Of a DNA stretch of 64,000 nt, positions 7,970-21,021 are shown piece after piece. Positions within the stretch are counted from its first letter, which is position 1. Every line of letters starts with the position of its first letter. The notes beneath the pieces are model-generated. The model was not told the DNA's origin and ran no database searches. It saw nothing but the letters and a program-made list of their open reading frames with translations. The position numbers and the translations under genes are program-made. The stretch comes from Chitinibacter sp046530675 (GTDB lineage Bacteria > Pseudomonadota > Gammaproteobacteria > Burkholderiales > Chitinibacteraceae): NCBI RefSeq assembly GCF_046530675.1, contig NZ_CP172558.1, forward strand, positions 2,356,001-2,420,000. The letters are read 5' to 3'.

Positions 7970-8748
7970 GCTTGCTCCAAGTTAAAAATTTGACGGCCAA
8001 AAACCTGACTCTGGCGCAGGGCGGGCGAACGCTGATTCGCGACCTCAATTTCACCGTGCAAGCGGGCGAAGCGTGGATCGTACTCGGTGAAAATGGCTGC
8101 GGTAAAAGCACGCTGTTATCAAGCTTGGCAGGCTGGTTTGCGCCCGAATCGGGTGAAGTTTTGCTGGGCGAAACGCCGATTTCGCGCGTGTCGCCCACGC
8201 TGCGTGCCAAGTCGGTGGCGTGGCAAACGCAGCAGGACGAATGCCCGTTTCCATTGAGTGTGCTCGAAAAAGTGCTGACTGGCCGCCATCCGCATTTGGG
8301 TCGCTGGCAATGGGAGAGCGAGGTCGATATCGCGCTGGCGCAGCAGCAGTTGGCGCGGCTGGATTTGCATGACTTTGCTGCGCGCGATCTGGCCAGCCTG
8401 TCCGGCGGCGAGCGCCGCCGCGTGAGTCTGGCGACCGCGCTGACGCAGCAAGCGCCGCTGATGCTGCTCGACGAACCGCTCTCGCAACTCGACCTGCGCC
8501 ATCAGCAACAAGCGCTGCAGGTTTTGCGCGAAGAACAGGCTCTTGGGCGCAGCATCGTCGTCGTCAGCCACGACCCCAACCACGCCGCGCAATTTGCAAC
8601 GCATGCTTTACTCTTGTTTGGTGATGGGCAATGGCAGGCAGGGGTATTGGCTGATGTGCTAAATGCAGATTATCTTTCAAGGCTATACCACCATCCAGTA
8701 TCAAAAATCGATCAAGATGGGAAAAGCTGGTTTGTTCCGGCGGGGTGA
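7966..8748 (+). CDS. btuD: Cobalamin ABC transporter ATP-binding protein BtuD
   Basis: A 260-residue ABC ATPase that powers BtuC. The Walker A motif is GENGCGKST (about residues 42-50), the signature is LSGGERRR, the Walker B is LMLLDEP, and the H-loop is VVVSHD. The start ATG 7966 overlaps the btuC stop, so translation is coupled. This is the last gene of the B12 locus; a REP palindrome follows 12 nt after the stop. A 49-nt bipartite motif with one mismatch lies inside its 3' end (8642-8690). Confidence 0.93.
   Translation: MSLLQVKNLTAKNLTLAQGGRTLIRDLNFTVQAGEAWIVLGENGCGKSTLLSSLAGWFAPESGEVLLGETPISRVSPTLRAKSVAWQTQQDECPFPLSVLEKVLTGRHPHLGRWQWESEVDIALAQQQLARLDLHDFAARDLASLSGGERRRVSLATALTQQAPLMLLDEPLSQLDLRHQQQALQVLREEQALGRSIVVVSHDPNHAAQFATHALLLFGDGQWQAGVLADVLNADYLSRLYHHPVSKIDQDGKSWFVPAG
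8642..8690. repeat. 49-nt bipartite motif, one mismatch
   Basis: GGGTAT at 8642-8647 and ATACCA at 8685-8690, inside the 3' part of btuD. Confidence 0.6.
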
Positions 8749-8760
8749 TGGGAAAAAAAT

Positions 8761-8844
8761 GTAGGGCGGGTTAGCCGAAGGCGTAACCTGCCAAAATGGT
8801 TGAGGATCAACCGCAAGTTTCGCGCGGGTCACGACTGACCCTAC
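8761..8844. repeat. GTAG-type palindromic REP sequence (copy 2)
   Basis: Begins GTAGGGCGGGTTAGCC, continues with a hairpin partner GGCGTAACCTGCC, and ends GACTGACCCTAC, so the outer GTAGGG/CCCTAC ends pair. It lies 12 nt after btuD and may act as its 3' structure. Confidence 0.7.
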
Positions 8845-8884
8845 AAAAATTTGGAATTAACTGCATTTTTATTTTTTGAATATT

Positions 8885-9550
8885 ATGGCGACAAAATTTC
8901 TTTACGGGCAGAAAAAATATTTGCTACCGATTGTTGATGGCGATAAATTTTTCCGGTTTAGCGATATTTCTCATTATTCTCGTCTAGAGAATGAAAATAT
9001 GAGAGATGATGAAATGAGAAAGGAATTTGAGCTGGATAAGGAATTATTTTCACTTGAAATAAATGGCCGCAAAATCAATCCGGAATCTATGTCAATAAAT
9101 CCTGTATTTTCATTCCCTGTTCAGCATTGTTATTGTTTGTGCCTTTCTCATAAAGAAAATGATCTAGAATTGTATGACAAATTCCGCGCAGATATATGCC
9201 TTGAGATCGATGTTGGTATTCTGCGTACAGTGCTTGAAGGGATTTTTTCGCATGCCCTAAATGGAATGGAAGTTGATCCACGTGCGGTATCGTATTATGA
9301 ACCTACAGCTAATCTGGATCAGTTGTCAGCTAAAGATTTTGTTTTTTATAAGCCAAAGAAATTTGAGCATGAAGCAGAATTTAGAGTCGCTCTTTTTTAT
9401 CCAGTCGAAAAAGGTGGCTTCAAACGGGATGATGGGGCTGTCATTCCATTTAGATCGGATGGTGAATCAAATCACTTGGAGTTTGGGTGGCGTTCAGATG
9501 AGTATAAATTTCCGCAGTGCGTTGTGAATGTCTACGAGAGGCCTTTTTAA
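8885..9550 (+). CDS. Uncharacterised AT-rich protein (possibly DUF2971-like)
   Basis: A 221-residue cytoplasmic protein that I do not recognise with certainty. I chose ATG 8885 over a TTG nine bases upstream. There is no signal peptide or membrane segment. The N-terminal part (MATKFLYGQKKYLLP...FFRFSDISHYSRLENENMRDDE) and the C-terminal KKFEHEAEFRVALFYP resemble the layout of DUF2971 proteins, where the 'E-E-R' segment is conserved. Base composition is markedly AT-rich against both neighbours, and it stands alone between a REP palindrome and a bidirectional terminator, which suggests acquired DNA. Function unknown. Confidence 0.6.
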   Translation: MATKFLYGQKKYLLPIVDGDKFFRFSDISHYSRLENENMRDDEMRKEFELDKELFSLEINGRKINPESMSINPVFSFPVQHCYCLCLSHKENDLELYDKFRADICLEIDVGILRTVLEGIFSHALNGMEVDPRAVSYYEPTANLDQLSAKDFVFYKPKKFEHEAEFRVALFYPVEKGGFKRDDGAVIPFRSDGESNHLEFGWRSDEYKFPQCVVNVYERPF

Positions 9551-9572
9551 GTGAAAAATGATATGAAAATAT

Positions 9573-9596
9573 AAAAGCCGTCTCACGACGGCTTTT
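9573..9596. terminator. Bidirectional rho-independent terminator
   Basis: AAAAGCCGTC-TCAC-GACGGCTTTT hairpin with A- and T-runs on both sides, between the convergent genes ending at 9550 (+) and 9600 (-). Confidence 0.85.
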
Positions 9597-9599
9597 ATA

Positions 9600-10592
9600 T
9601 TATTGGGCAGCTTCCATCTTCGGGCTGCGCCCCATCAATTCAGCGATGATGTCGCTGACAGCGACATTTTCAAACAGAACCTGGCAGACCGAGCGCGTGA
9701 TCGGCATTTCGATGCCGAGCTCGTTGGCTTGGCGTAATACTTCGCGCGCGGTTGGCACGCCTTCGGCGACGTGGCCGAGGTTTTTTAGTACGCCGTCGAG
9801 ATCCAGCCCTTGTGCGAGCAAGAGGCCGACGCGTCGATTGCGTGATAAATCGCCGGTGGCGGTGAGCATCAAATCGCCAATGCCAGCCAGACCCATCATC
9901 GTTTCCGGTTTGCCGCCGAGCGCGGTGCAAAAACGCGCCATTTCGGCCAGACCGCGTGTCAACAGCGCTGCGCGCGCGTTCAGGCCGAGATTAAGCCCGT
10001 CGGCGACGCCAGCGGCAATCGCGATGACGTTTTTGACCGCAGCGCCGATTTCGACGCCGACCAGATCATCCGACGCGTACAGGCGCAGAATATTGGTATT
10101 CAGATCGTTGACCACTTGCTGCGCGAAAGCGGCGTCGTTGGATGCGATGGTGACCGCTGCGGGCAAGCCTTTGGCAACTTCCTGCGCAAAACTCGGGCCC
10201 GACAGCATACCGCGTGCGATGTGCGCCGGCATTTCCTGCTCGGCAACCTGATGCGGCAGCAGCATGGTGCCGGCTTCGAGGCCTTTGCACGCCCACAGTA
10301 CCGGCGCGGTATTACCCAGTTCACGCAAAGCTTTAAGCGTGCTGCGCAGGCCGGACATCGGCGTGACGATCAAGATGAGTTGTGCATCGTTGATCGCGTC
10401 GCGCAGCGAGGCAGTAACAACGAGCTGGTCGGGAAAGGGCGAGTCGGGCAGGTAGCGGGTGTTGCAGCGGTCTTGCTGCATTTGTGCGACCTGTTCGGGT
10501 TCGCGTGACCAGAGCGTGACTGATTGGCGGTCGGCGAAGCGGATCGCCAGGGCAGTGCCCCAGGCACCAGCTCCTAATACAGCAAGTTTCAA
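9600..10592 (-). CDS. gpsA: NAD(P)-dependent glycerol-3-phosphate dehydrogenase
   Basis: A 330-residue cytoplasmic enzyme that reduces dihydroxyacetone phosphate to sn-glycerol 3-phosphate for phospholipid synthesis. The N-terminal Rossmann motif is LGAGAWGTALA (residues 6-16). The catalytic region contains GVEIGAAVKNVIAIAAGVADGLNLGLNARAAL with the essential lysine, and GLAGIGDLMLTATGDLSRNRRVG follows. Length is typical. It is the last gene of the minus-strand run secB, SH3 protein, gpsA; secB-gpsA linkage is common in proteobacteria. Confidence 0.96.
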   Translation of the reverse strand: MKLAVLGAGAWGTALAIRFADRQSVTLWSREPEQVAQMQQDRCNTRYLPDSPFPDQLVVTASLRDAINDAQLILIVTPMSGLRSTLKALRELGNTAPVLWACKGLEAGTMLLPHQVAEQEMPAHIARGMLSGPSFAQEVAKGLPAAVTIASNDAAFAQQVVNDLNTNILRLYASDDLVGVEIGAAVKNVIAIAAGVADGLNLGLNARAALLTRGLAEMARFCTALGGKPETMMGLAGIGDLMLTATGDLSRNRRVGLLLAQGLDLDGVLKNLGHVAEGVPTAREVLRQANELGIEMPITRSVCQVLFENVAVSDIIAELMGRSPKMEAAQ

Positions 10593-10613
10593 GGAACACT
10601 CTCCTGTCGGGGT

Positions 10614-11060
10614 TTAAGCGCCCCAGACATCTTCAATGCGGATAAAACCGGTTTCGCCGTCGCGATGGCGGATTTTAAGCCAGCCGTTGCGATTGTCCTG
10701 CAGCAATTCAACGAGCACATTGCGATCAATTTTGAATAGCAGTGCTGCAGTGGCTTTGGCTTCTTTACGTACTTCAGCCAGACGGTTGGCTTGTAGATAG
10801 CGCGTCGTACTGGCGTCGGCCTTGGCGAGCCAGGCCAGCGTTCCGTCCCTATCACGCACACGCAACCAGTTGCCTTGCTCGGAAAGCACTTCGAGCGGCA
10901 CATTGGCGCTGAGAATAAAGCGCTTGGTGCTGGTTTCGGCTGGCGCTTCGTACAGCACCACACCATTGCGGGCGGTTGAGCGATAGTCGATGGCAAAAGC
11001 ACTACTGGCCAGAGCCAGTAGTGCTGCGATGACGAGCGGCTTAGTGAGTGGTTTGCGCAT
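10614..11060 (-). CDS. Exported SH3-domain protein
   Basis: A 148-residue exported protein. A signal peptide covers about residues 1-23 (ending SSAFA-ID). Two bacterial SH3 (SH3b) repeats follow: residues about 30-80 with LSEQGNWLRVRDRDGTLAWL, and about 90-146 with LLQDNRNGWLKIRHRDGETGFI. Such modules usually bind peptidoglycan or a partner protein; the precise role is unknown. The start overlaps the secB stop region by 20 nt, indicating co-transcription, and gpsA begins 21 nt after its stop. No catalytic domain is present. Confidence 0.75.
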   Translation of the reverse strand: MRKPLTKPLVIAALLALASSAFAIDYRSTARNGVVLYEAPAETSTKRFILSANVPLEVLSEQGNWLRVRDRDGTLAWLAKADASTTRYLQANRLAEVRKEAKATAALLFKIDRNVLVELLQDNRNGWLKIRHRDGETGFIRIEDVWGA

Positions 11061-11541
11061 TGGCGTCTTGTGTTGCTGCAGCAGCTGCGGCTTGCTGACG
11101 TTGTTGCAGGTAGATGGCTTCGAAGTTGATCGGTTGCAGGATCAGCGGTGGGAAGCCGGCGCGTGTAGTCAGATCAGATACGGCTTCGCGCAAGTACGGG
11201 AACAAAATGCTTGGGCAGCCGATGCCGAGCAGTGGATCGAGTTCCTGCTCAGGAATATTCTGGATCTGGAACAGGCCGGCTTGGGTGACTTCGACCAGGA
11301 ACATTGTGCGATCTTCGGATTTAGCCGTTGCAGTTACGGTCAGGCTGGCTTCGTAAAAACCGTTGTCAAAGCTGCGCGCCTGATTGCGGAATTGGATATT
11401 GAATTCTGGCTGAGCTTCTTCCATGAATGAGTTCGGTGCTGTTGGTGACTCAAGAGAAATATCGGTCACATACAGTTTTTGAACGGCAAATACAGGTTGT
11501 TTTGATTCTTCTTGGCTTGCTGCTTGGTTTACTTCACTCAT
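11041..11541 (-). CDS. secB: Protein-export chaperone SecB
   Basis: A 166-residue cytosolic homotetrameric chaperone that keeps preproteins unfolded and delivers them to SecA. Family motifs present are FAVQKLYVTDISLESPTAPNSF near the N-terminus and GCPSILFPYLREAVSDLTTRAGFPPLILQPINFEAIYLQQ in the C-terminal half. An Ala/Gln-rich tail follows. GGAA lies upstream of the ATG. It heads the unit secB, SH3 protein, gpsA; grxC lies just upstream on the same strand, the order seen in many proteobacteria. Confidence 0.97.
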   Translation of the reverse strand: MSEVNQAASQEESKQPVFAVQKLYVTDISLESPTAPNSFMEEAQPEFNIQFRNQARSFDNGFYEASLTVTATAKSEDRTMFLVEVTQAGLFQIQNIPEQELDPLLGIGCPSILFPYLREAVSDLTTRAGFPPLILQPINFEAIYLQQRQQAAAAAATQDANAQTTH

Positions 11542-11669
11542 GGTTCATTCCTTGTGAGTCGGTTGAGTTGTTCGATATTGCTTTGGCTTTATGAATCACC
11601 GCGGCGAAATCATCGCACAAAATAACGGGCAATGACTATCGGGTGGCGTGGATAGTGGTAAAGGCTGCT

Positions 11670-11942
11670 TTAACTGTGAGTTATTTCGCCATTAAGTAGG
11701 GGAATTAATTTTCCGGCGCGATCCAAGGCGGCCAAGTCGTCAAAGCCGCCAACGTGAAAATCATCAATATAGATCTGCGGCACAGTGCGCCGTTGGGTAC
11801 GTTCCATCATGATGTCACGCTGGGCAGGATCAAGATCAATACGGATTTTCTCGATCGCAGTCACGCCGCGTTGCGTCAGCAATCGTTCGGCTCGGTCACA
11901 GTAAGGGCAGTAGCCAGTGCTGTACATCAGTACTTTGGGCAA
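11670..11942 (-). CDS. grxC: Glutaredoxin 3
   Basis: A 90-residue dithiol glutaredoxin. The start I choose is TTG complementary to 11940-11942, giving MPKVLMYSTGYCPYCDRAERLL; GGAG lies seven bases upstream of it. An ATG further downstream would delete the first beta strand, and upstream extension has no family match. The active site CPYC is near residue 12, the TVPQIYIDD cis-proline motif and GGFDDLAALDRAG glutathione-binding region follow. It reduces disulfides and ribonucleotide reductase using glutathione. It is on the same strand as secB, 128 nt upstream. Confidence 0.92.
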   Translation of the reverse strand: MPKVLMYSTGYCPYCDRAERLLTQRGVTAIEKIRIDLDPAQRDIMMERTQRRTVPQIYIDDFHVGGFDDLAALDRAGKLIPLLNGEITHS

Positions 11943-12108
11943 AATGCGGCTCCATTTAAGAAGTCCCTTTGACTCAGGGATTAAGATTGGCGATGCAATA
12001 TAAGTTGGGGGTGCATGATTGATTATGCAAGGGTAAAAATTCCAGATGATTTTTGTGATTAAAATCAATAAGGTAAGGTTTATCTTTGTTTTTGTCGGTG
12101 GCTTGGTG

Positions 12109-12137
12109 TTGACGGGTCTGGGGCCGGTGGGTATAGT
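12109..12137 (+). promoter_or_regulatory. rRNA operon promoter
   Basis: -35 TTGACG (12109-12114), 17-nt spacer, -10 TATAGT (12132-12137), followed by a C/G-rich discriminator (TCGGCCTCTC) typical of stringently controlled rRNA promoters. An AT-rich stretch upstream (about 12045-12095) may be an UP element. Confidence 0.85.
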
Positions 12138-12194
12138 TCGGCCTCTCTGCTGATGACGCAACGAAACGAAGTGTGTTTCTTGGTTGTTCAGCCC

Positions 12195-12206
12195 GATCTT
12201 TAACAA
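12195..12206 (+). promoter_or_regulatory. boxA antitermination element of the rRNA leader
   Basis: GATCTTTAACAA resembles boxA (TGCTCTTTAACA). It lies in the leader about 160 nt before 16S. A second boxA-like CGTTCTTTAACA is at 14339-14350 before 23S. Confidence 0.65.
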
Positions 12207-12362
12207 TCTACAGCCGATGAGTGTGAGCCCTTGATTCGTAAGTCAAATCAAGTGCTTGCACTCAATTGAAAAGAAAATTGAAAGACGAACTCTTTAGAGT
12301 TTATCTCGCAGTTTCTTTGAGTATTGAAGTACAAGCCAAGTAGTAAAAATAGCATAGCGATT

Positions 12363-13897
<1,535 letters not shown>

Positions 13898-14001
13898 AAG
13901 AGCAAGACCTGCGGGTCAAGGACTCACACTCATCGGCTGTAAATTTGAAGATACAGAGACGACTTCATTCATAAATGAAAGAAGTTGTTGAGTTGGAAGC
14001 T

Positions 14002-14078
14002 GGGTCAGTAGCTCAGTCGGTTAGAGCACCGTGTTGATAACGCGGGGGTCATAGGTTCGATTCCTATCTGACCCACCA
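14002..14078 (+). tRNA. tRNA-Ile (GAT)
   Basis: 77-nt tRNA with encoded CCA. Acceptor GGGTCAG pairs with CTGACCC, anticodon GAT lies in GTGTTGATAACGC, and the T-arm is GGTTCGATTCC. It is in the 16S-23S spacer. Confidence 0.97.
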
Positions 14079-14116
14079 TTGACGAGTCAATGGAAACAGC
14101 TTAGTCATGCCAGATT

Positions 14117-14192
14117 GGGGGATTAGCTCAGTTGGGAGAGCACCTGCTTTGCAAGCAGGGGGTCGTCGGTTCGATCCCGTCATCCTCCACCA
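14117..14192 (+). tRNA. tRNA-Ala (TGC)
   Basis: 76-nt tRNA with encoded CCA. Acceptor GGGGGAT pairs with ATCCTCC (one G-U), the anticodon is TGC in CTTTGCAAG, and the T-arm is CGGTTCGATCCCG. It follows tRNA-Ile in the spacer. Confidence 0.97.
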
Positions 14193-14536
14193 CGCCTTGC
14201 GGCGAGCACTGTGCAAGCGGTGGCGCAGCAAACAAGAGTTCAGAATTCAGTCAGTAGACGAATCAGAAATAATGATTCGGTCTGGTGATTTTGTTCTGGT
14301 TTCTTAAATCAGACCCACACAGGAATGTGTGACTGTATCGTTCTTTAACAAAATAGAAGAAGTAATATCTCCTAATTAAACAATGTGAAAACAGGGTAAC
14401 TTGTTTTTACAGTAATAAATTGGGTTGATTGTATCTGCTGATCGAAAGATCAGCCGTTGTAGGACCTGAGAAACCCTACAACAAGTCGTAAATACGAAAC
14501 TCTGACCAAGAGTACGGTAAAACGTGTTTGAGGTTA
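14193..14536 (+). other. 16S-23S spacer downstream of tRNA-Ala
   Basis: Non-coding 344 nt. It holds the boxA-like element at 14339-14350 and the 5' arm of the 23S processing stem (ending about 14545, pairing with CTTGATCCTATAACC after the 23S 3' end). No gene is seen. Confidence 0.7.
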
Positions 14537-17427
<2,891 letters not shown>

Positions 17428-17594
17428 TAACCTGAGACGCGTTGTTGCGATGAAGGTGCAATTGACCCGATTGCGAATTGAATAAGATAAAGAGAGACCG
17501 GTGAAGCGAAAGCTGAGCTGATGAAAGATTACTTCTTCTATTGATTTCGAGTGGTTGCAAAGGTAAAAGCCTAAGCAGTCAACTCACCCAGTTT

Positions 17595-17711
17595 TGTCTG
17601 GTGACCATAGCGAGGTGGTCCCACTCCTTCCCATCCCGAACAGGACAGTGAAACGCCTCAGCGCCGATGATAGTGCGGATTGCCCGTGTGAAAGTAGGAC
17701 ATTGCCAGACT
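17595..17711 (+). rRNA. 5S ribosomal RNA
   Basis: About 117 nt. The helix I arms GTCTGG (17596) and CCAGAC (17705-17710) pair; inside are GGTGGTCCCACTCC, CCCATCCCGAAC and GAAACGCC. Last gene of the operon. Confidence 0.96.
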
Positions 17712-17720
17712 CCCTAAAAG

Positions 17721-17751
17721 AAAAGCCCAGCTCAACCGAGCTGGGCTTTTT
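17721..17751 (+). terminator. rRNA operon terminator
   Basis: AAAAGCCCAGCTC-AACC-GAGCTGGGCTTTTT, a strong hairpin with T-run 10 nt after 5S. Confidence 0.93.
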
Positions 17752-17795
17752 GCTATCTGTGATTGTGGATAATGCAATGTTTTATATACATGCAT

Positions 17796-17844
17796 GGGTA
17801 TGAGATTTTGATCATTGGCTTTATTTGGTTTTGATAATATACCC
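17796..17844. repeat. 49-nt bipartite motif GGGTAT-N37-ATACCC (perfect)
   Basis: Perfect half-sites at 17796-17801 and 17839-17844, in the 72-120 nt upstream of the methyltransferase gene. Confidence 0.8.
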
Positions 17845-17915
17845 TTGTTTTAATTATGGGTTTTAGATTGTTTTCCCGATCAATATAAATTGTTGCTTAA
17901 TTTTTTAGTGAAAAA

Positions 17916-18986
17916 ATGCCAGAAAATAAACGATTTCAAACCGAGTTAAGCGCATTTCAAGCGCGTTTTGAAGCGCAAAAAATCGCGTTTGGTCCCGTGG
18001 TTTTTCAGTGTGTACGGATTGCATGGAAGAAAGGGTTGCTCGTCAGCCTTGCGCAAAAACCGATGAGTAGTGCCGAATTGATGGACGAACATCAGATTAG
18101 CTCGTATGTGCTCGATGTGTTGCTGGAAAGCTGTCTTTCGGCTGGCGTGGTGTCGATTGAAAATAGCTTATGGGTGCTGGAAAAAACCGGTTATATGCTG
18201 GTCAATGACAAGCTGACTCAGGTCAATTTCAATTACATCCACGACGTGTGCTGGCAAGGTTTGTTCGAGCTTGAGGCCTGCCTGGATGCTGAAAAACCTT
18301 TGGGGTTAAAACATCTGGGACCGTGGGCGACAATTTACGAAGGCCTGTCTGATTTACCTGAACCCGCCAAAACGTCATGGTTTGAATTTGATCACTTTTA
18401 TTCAGACTCGGCATTTCCAGAAGCTTTGCCCAAGGTTTTCGCCAGTAAACCAAAACGTCTGATGGATGTTGGCGCGAATACCGGTAAATGGGCAATGCTG
18501 TGCCTTAACTATGACCCGCAAGTCGAAATGACGCTGGTAGATTTGCCAATCCAATTGAATGTGGCCCAGCAAAACCTGAGCGGAGCAGGCTTGATTGGCA
18601 GAGTTTCGCTCGCGCCGCGTGATTTGCTTGACCCCGCTTTGTCTTTCCCCAAAGGACATGACGCGATTTGGATGAGCCAGTTCTTATCGTGTTTCTCTTT
18701 GGTTGAAATTGGCAAAATCTTGGCGCGGGCGGCAGAGTCGCTGGACAATGGCGGTTCGCTGTTTATTCTCGATACCTGCTGGGACAGGCAGCAATTCGAT
18801 ATTGCCGCGTATTGTCTGATTAATACTTCACCGTATTTCACCGCAATGGCGAGTGGCAATAGCAAAATCTATCGTGCTGATGAATACATCGCCTGTGCTG
18901 AGCAGGCCGGTTTGCAAGTGACGCAAATCTGGGATGGGCTGGGGATTTCGCATTCTTTGTTGCAGTTTCAAAAAATCGCCAAATAA
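17916..18986 (+). CDS. SAM-dependent class I methyltransferase, O-methyltransferase family 2 type
   Basis: A 356-residue cytoplasmic methyltransferase. Residues about 15-95 form an N-terminal winged-helix dimerisation domain (AWKKGLLVSLAQKPMSSAELMDEHQISSYVLDVLLESC), typical of plant-type and AcsO-like O-methyltransferases. The SAM site is LMDVGANTGKWAMLC (about 189-203), with VEMTLVDLP as the second acidic motif and DAIWMSQFL later. It converges on the aryl polyene operon with 59 nt between the stops, and methyltransferases are regular members of such clusters, so methylation of the aryl head group or of its hydroxyl is the likely role (inference). It has its own promoter region. Confidence 0.8.
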   Translation: MPENKRFQTELSAFQARFEAQKIAFGPVVFQCVRIAWKKGLLVSLAQKPMSSAELMDEHQISSYVLDVLLESCLSAGVVSIENSLWVLEKTGYMLVNDKLTQVNFNYIHDVCWQGLFELEACLDAEKPLGLKHLGPWATIYEGLSDLPEPAKTSWFEFDHFYSDSAFPEALPKVFASKPKRLMDVGANTGKWAMLCLNYDPQVEMTLVDLPIQLNVAQQNLSGAGLIGRVSLAPRDLLDPALSFPKGHDAIWMSQFLSCFSLVEIGKILARAAESLDNGGSLFILDTCWDRQQFDIAAYCLINTSPYFTAMASGNSKIYRADEYIACAEQAGLQVTQIWDGLGISHSLLQFQKIAK

Positions 18987-19045
18987 TCCCTCTGTGGTGT
19001 TTATTGTGAGTGGATGCAGATGGACGGCCACCACAGACTAACTTA

Positions 19046-20278
19046 CTATTTTTGATCCCAGCGGCGGAAAATCAGCGACGTATTGATTCCGCCAAATGCA
19101 AAGTTATTGCTCATTACGTAGTCGCAAGCCAATTCCCGCCCTGCAAGTGGCAGGTAGTCCAACTCGCCGCAAGCCGGATCAACTTGCTCCAGATTGACGT
19201 TGCCTGCAAACCAGCCGTTATTGAGCATTTCAATACTCATCCAGGCTTCAAGTGCGCCACAGGCGCCGAGCGTGTGGCCGAAATAACCTTTGAGCGAGCT
19301 AATCGGCGTGTGCTTGCCAAAGATGCGGTGCGTCGCCTGACTTTCTGCAATATCGCCTTGTTCGGTCGCTGTGCCATGTGCGTTGATATAGCCGATTTGT
19401 GAGGCTTGCAGCCCAGCATTGTCCAAGGCTATTCGCATTGCGATTTCCATCGTTGCACTTTCAGGGCGCGTGACGTGCGTGCCGTCCGAGTTGCACGCAA
19501 AGCCGACCAGCTCGGCGTGAATGTGCGCGCCACGCGCCAGCGCGTGTTCGAGTTCTTCCAAAATCAATGTACCGGCACCTTCGCCGATGACCAGCCCATC
19601 ACGACCTGAGTCGAAAGGGCGCGGCGTTGTATGCGGCGCGTCATTTTTGGTGCTGGTCGCGTACAGCGTATCAAACACCATCGCTTCGGTCGGGCACAGC
19701 TCTTCTGCACCACCAGCAATCATCATTTTTTGCTGGCCATATTTGATAGCCTCAAAAGCGTAACCAATTCCCTGACTGCCTGAAGTGCACGCGCTTGAGG
19801 TTGGAATAACACGACCTTTCAGTCCAAAATAAACGCCAATATTGACTGCCGTGGTATGGCTCATCATTCGTAAATATGAGTTGGCATTCAGGCCATTCAC
19901 ATCTTTTTCAATCAGCGAATAACCAAATTCACGAATTGCATCGGTGCTGCCCGTTGACGAGCCATAAGCCACGCCCATTGTGCCGCTTTGAATGACGGGG
20001 TTGCCAAGTAAGCCCGCATCGGCCAGAGCGCGTTCGGAAGCCAGTACTGACATCTGTGCCACGCGCCCCATTGAACGAGTGTGCTTGCGCGTATAGTGCG
20101 TGGGCATCGCAAAATCGGTGACCGGTCCGGCCAGTTGCGTGTTCAAATCTTGGTACTCAGCCCACTCAGCCATGCGGCGAATTCCGGTCTGCCCAGCACG
20201 CATGGCGGCAGAAATGCTTGCCCAATCACAACCCAGTGAAGAAATGCCGGCCATGCCGGTAACGACGACTCTTTTCAT
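19046..20278 (-). CDS. apeR: Beta-ketoacyl-ACP synthase of the aryl polyene pathway (ApeR-like)
   Basis: A 410-residue FabF-type condensing enzyme. The catalytic triad is present: Cys164 in TSSACTSGSQG, His301 in NAHGTATEQGD and His335 in GYFGHTLGACG. It condenses malonyl-ACP with a growing acyl chain on the cluster's own carrier protein. It is the last gene of the minus-strand operon, 14 nt after the ketoreductase gene. The ApeR name follows the two-ketosynthase layout of characterised aryl polyene clusters (one ketosynthase with a chain-length factor, one alone); that this one is the stand-alone enzyme is inferred from position and divergence from the 21485-22672 protein. Confidence 0.85.
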   Translation of the reverse strand: MKRVVVTGMAGISSLGCDWASISAAMRAGQTGIRRMAEWAEYQDLNTQLAGPVTDFAMPTHYTRKHTRSMGRVAQMSVLASERALADAGLLGNPVIQSGTMGVAYGSSTGSTDAIREFGYSLIEKDVNGLNANSYLRMMSHTTAVNIGVYFGLKGRVIPTSSACTSGSQGIGYAFEAIKYGQQKMMIAGGAEELCPTEAMVFDTLYATSTKNDAPHTTPRPFDSGRDGLVIGEGAGTLILEELEHALARGAHIHAELVGFACNSDGTHVTRPESATMEIAMRIALDNAGLQASQIGYINAHGTATEQGDIAESQATHRIFGKHTPISSLKGYFGHTLGACGALEAWMSIEMLNNGWFAGNVNLEQVDPACGELDYLPLAGRELACDYVMSNNFAFGGINTSLIFRRWDQK

Positions 20279-20292
20279 CCTTGCATTTTACC

Positions 20293-21021
20293 TTAACACA
20301 GCCCGCCGTTGACTGCGATCACCTGCCGTGTCGTATACGCCGCGCCTTCGCTCATCAGATAGCTCACCGCTGCCGCAACTTCTTCTGGTTTGCCCATACG
20401 TGCCATTGGGATCATTTTTTTGATTTCTTCCAGCGCCGGCAGATCTTCAATCATCTCGGTTTCAATCAGGCCTGGTGCAACGCAATTGACGGTGATTTTG
20501 CGACTGGCCAGCTCCAGCGCCAATGCCTTGCATGCGCCAATCAGTCCGGCTTTGGCCGCGCTGTAATTGACCTGACCACGATTGCCGATCAGTCCGGAAA
20601 CCGATGCAATCGCGACGATGCGACCCGCTTTTCTGCGCCTCACCATAGGCATTGAAAGCGGATGCAGCACATTATAAAAACCATCGAGATTGGTGCTGAG
20701 CACCAGATCCCAGTCGTCTTCGCTCATCGCCGGAAAAGCCGTGTCGCGGGTTATCCCTGCGTTGATGACGACGCCGTACGGCGCCCCGAACTGTTCGACG
20801 TCAGCTTCAAGTACCTGTCGTGTTTGCTCGCGGTCGGCGACGTCAAAACAGATCAAACGACTTGCGCGTCCAAGCGCTGCAATCTGTTGCTGCAGTTCCA
20901 GTACGCTCGCCTGATTGCTGCGGTAATGCAAAATCAGATCAAAACCATCGCTGGCCAGTTTGAGCGCCATCGCGCGACCAAGGCCGCCGCTGGCGCCGGT
21001 AATCAAAATAAAGTTGCTCAT
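20293..21021 (-). CDS. apeQ: 3-oxoacyl-ACP reductase of the aryl polyene pathway (FabG-like)
   Basis: A 242-residue short-chain dehydrogenase that reduces the beta-keto group after each condensation. The cofactor motif TGASGGLG lies at residues 8-15, the catalytic Ser is in IASVSGLIG, and YSAAK supplies Tyr and Lys; VINAGITRDTAF is FabG-like. The start ATG at 21019-21021 overlaps the stop of the dehydratase gene (ATGA); the open frame upstream of it is shadow sequence. It belongs to the chain-elongation core with the ketosynthases and dehydratases next to it. Confidence 0.9.
   Translation of the reverse strand: MSNFILITGASGGLGRAMALKLASDGFDLILHYRSNQASVLELQQQIAALGRASRLICFDVADREQTRQVLEADVEQFGAPYGVVINAGITRDTAFPAMSEDDWDLVLSTNLDGFYNVLHPLSMPMVRRRKAGRIVAIASVSGLIGNRGQVNYSAAKAGLIGACKALALELASRKITVNCVAPGLIETEMIEDLPALEEIKKMIPMARMGKPEEVAAAVSYLMSEGAAYTTRQVIAVNGGLC

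Noticed and set aside
12129..12134. GGGTAT at the rRNA promoter
   Set aside because: It is part of the -10 region (TATAGT); no partner half-site at the fixed distance.
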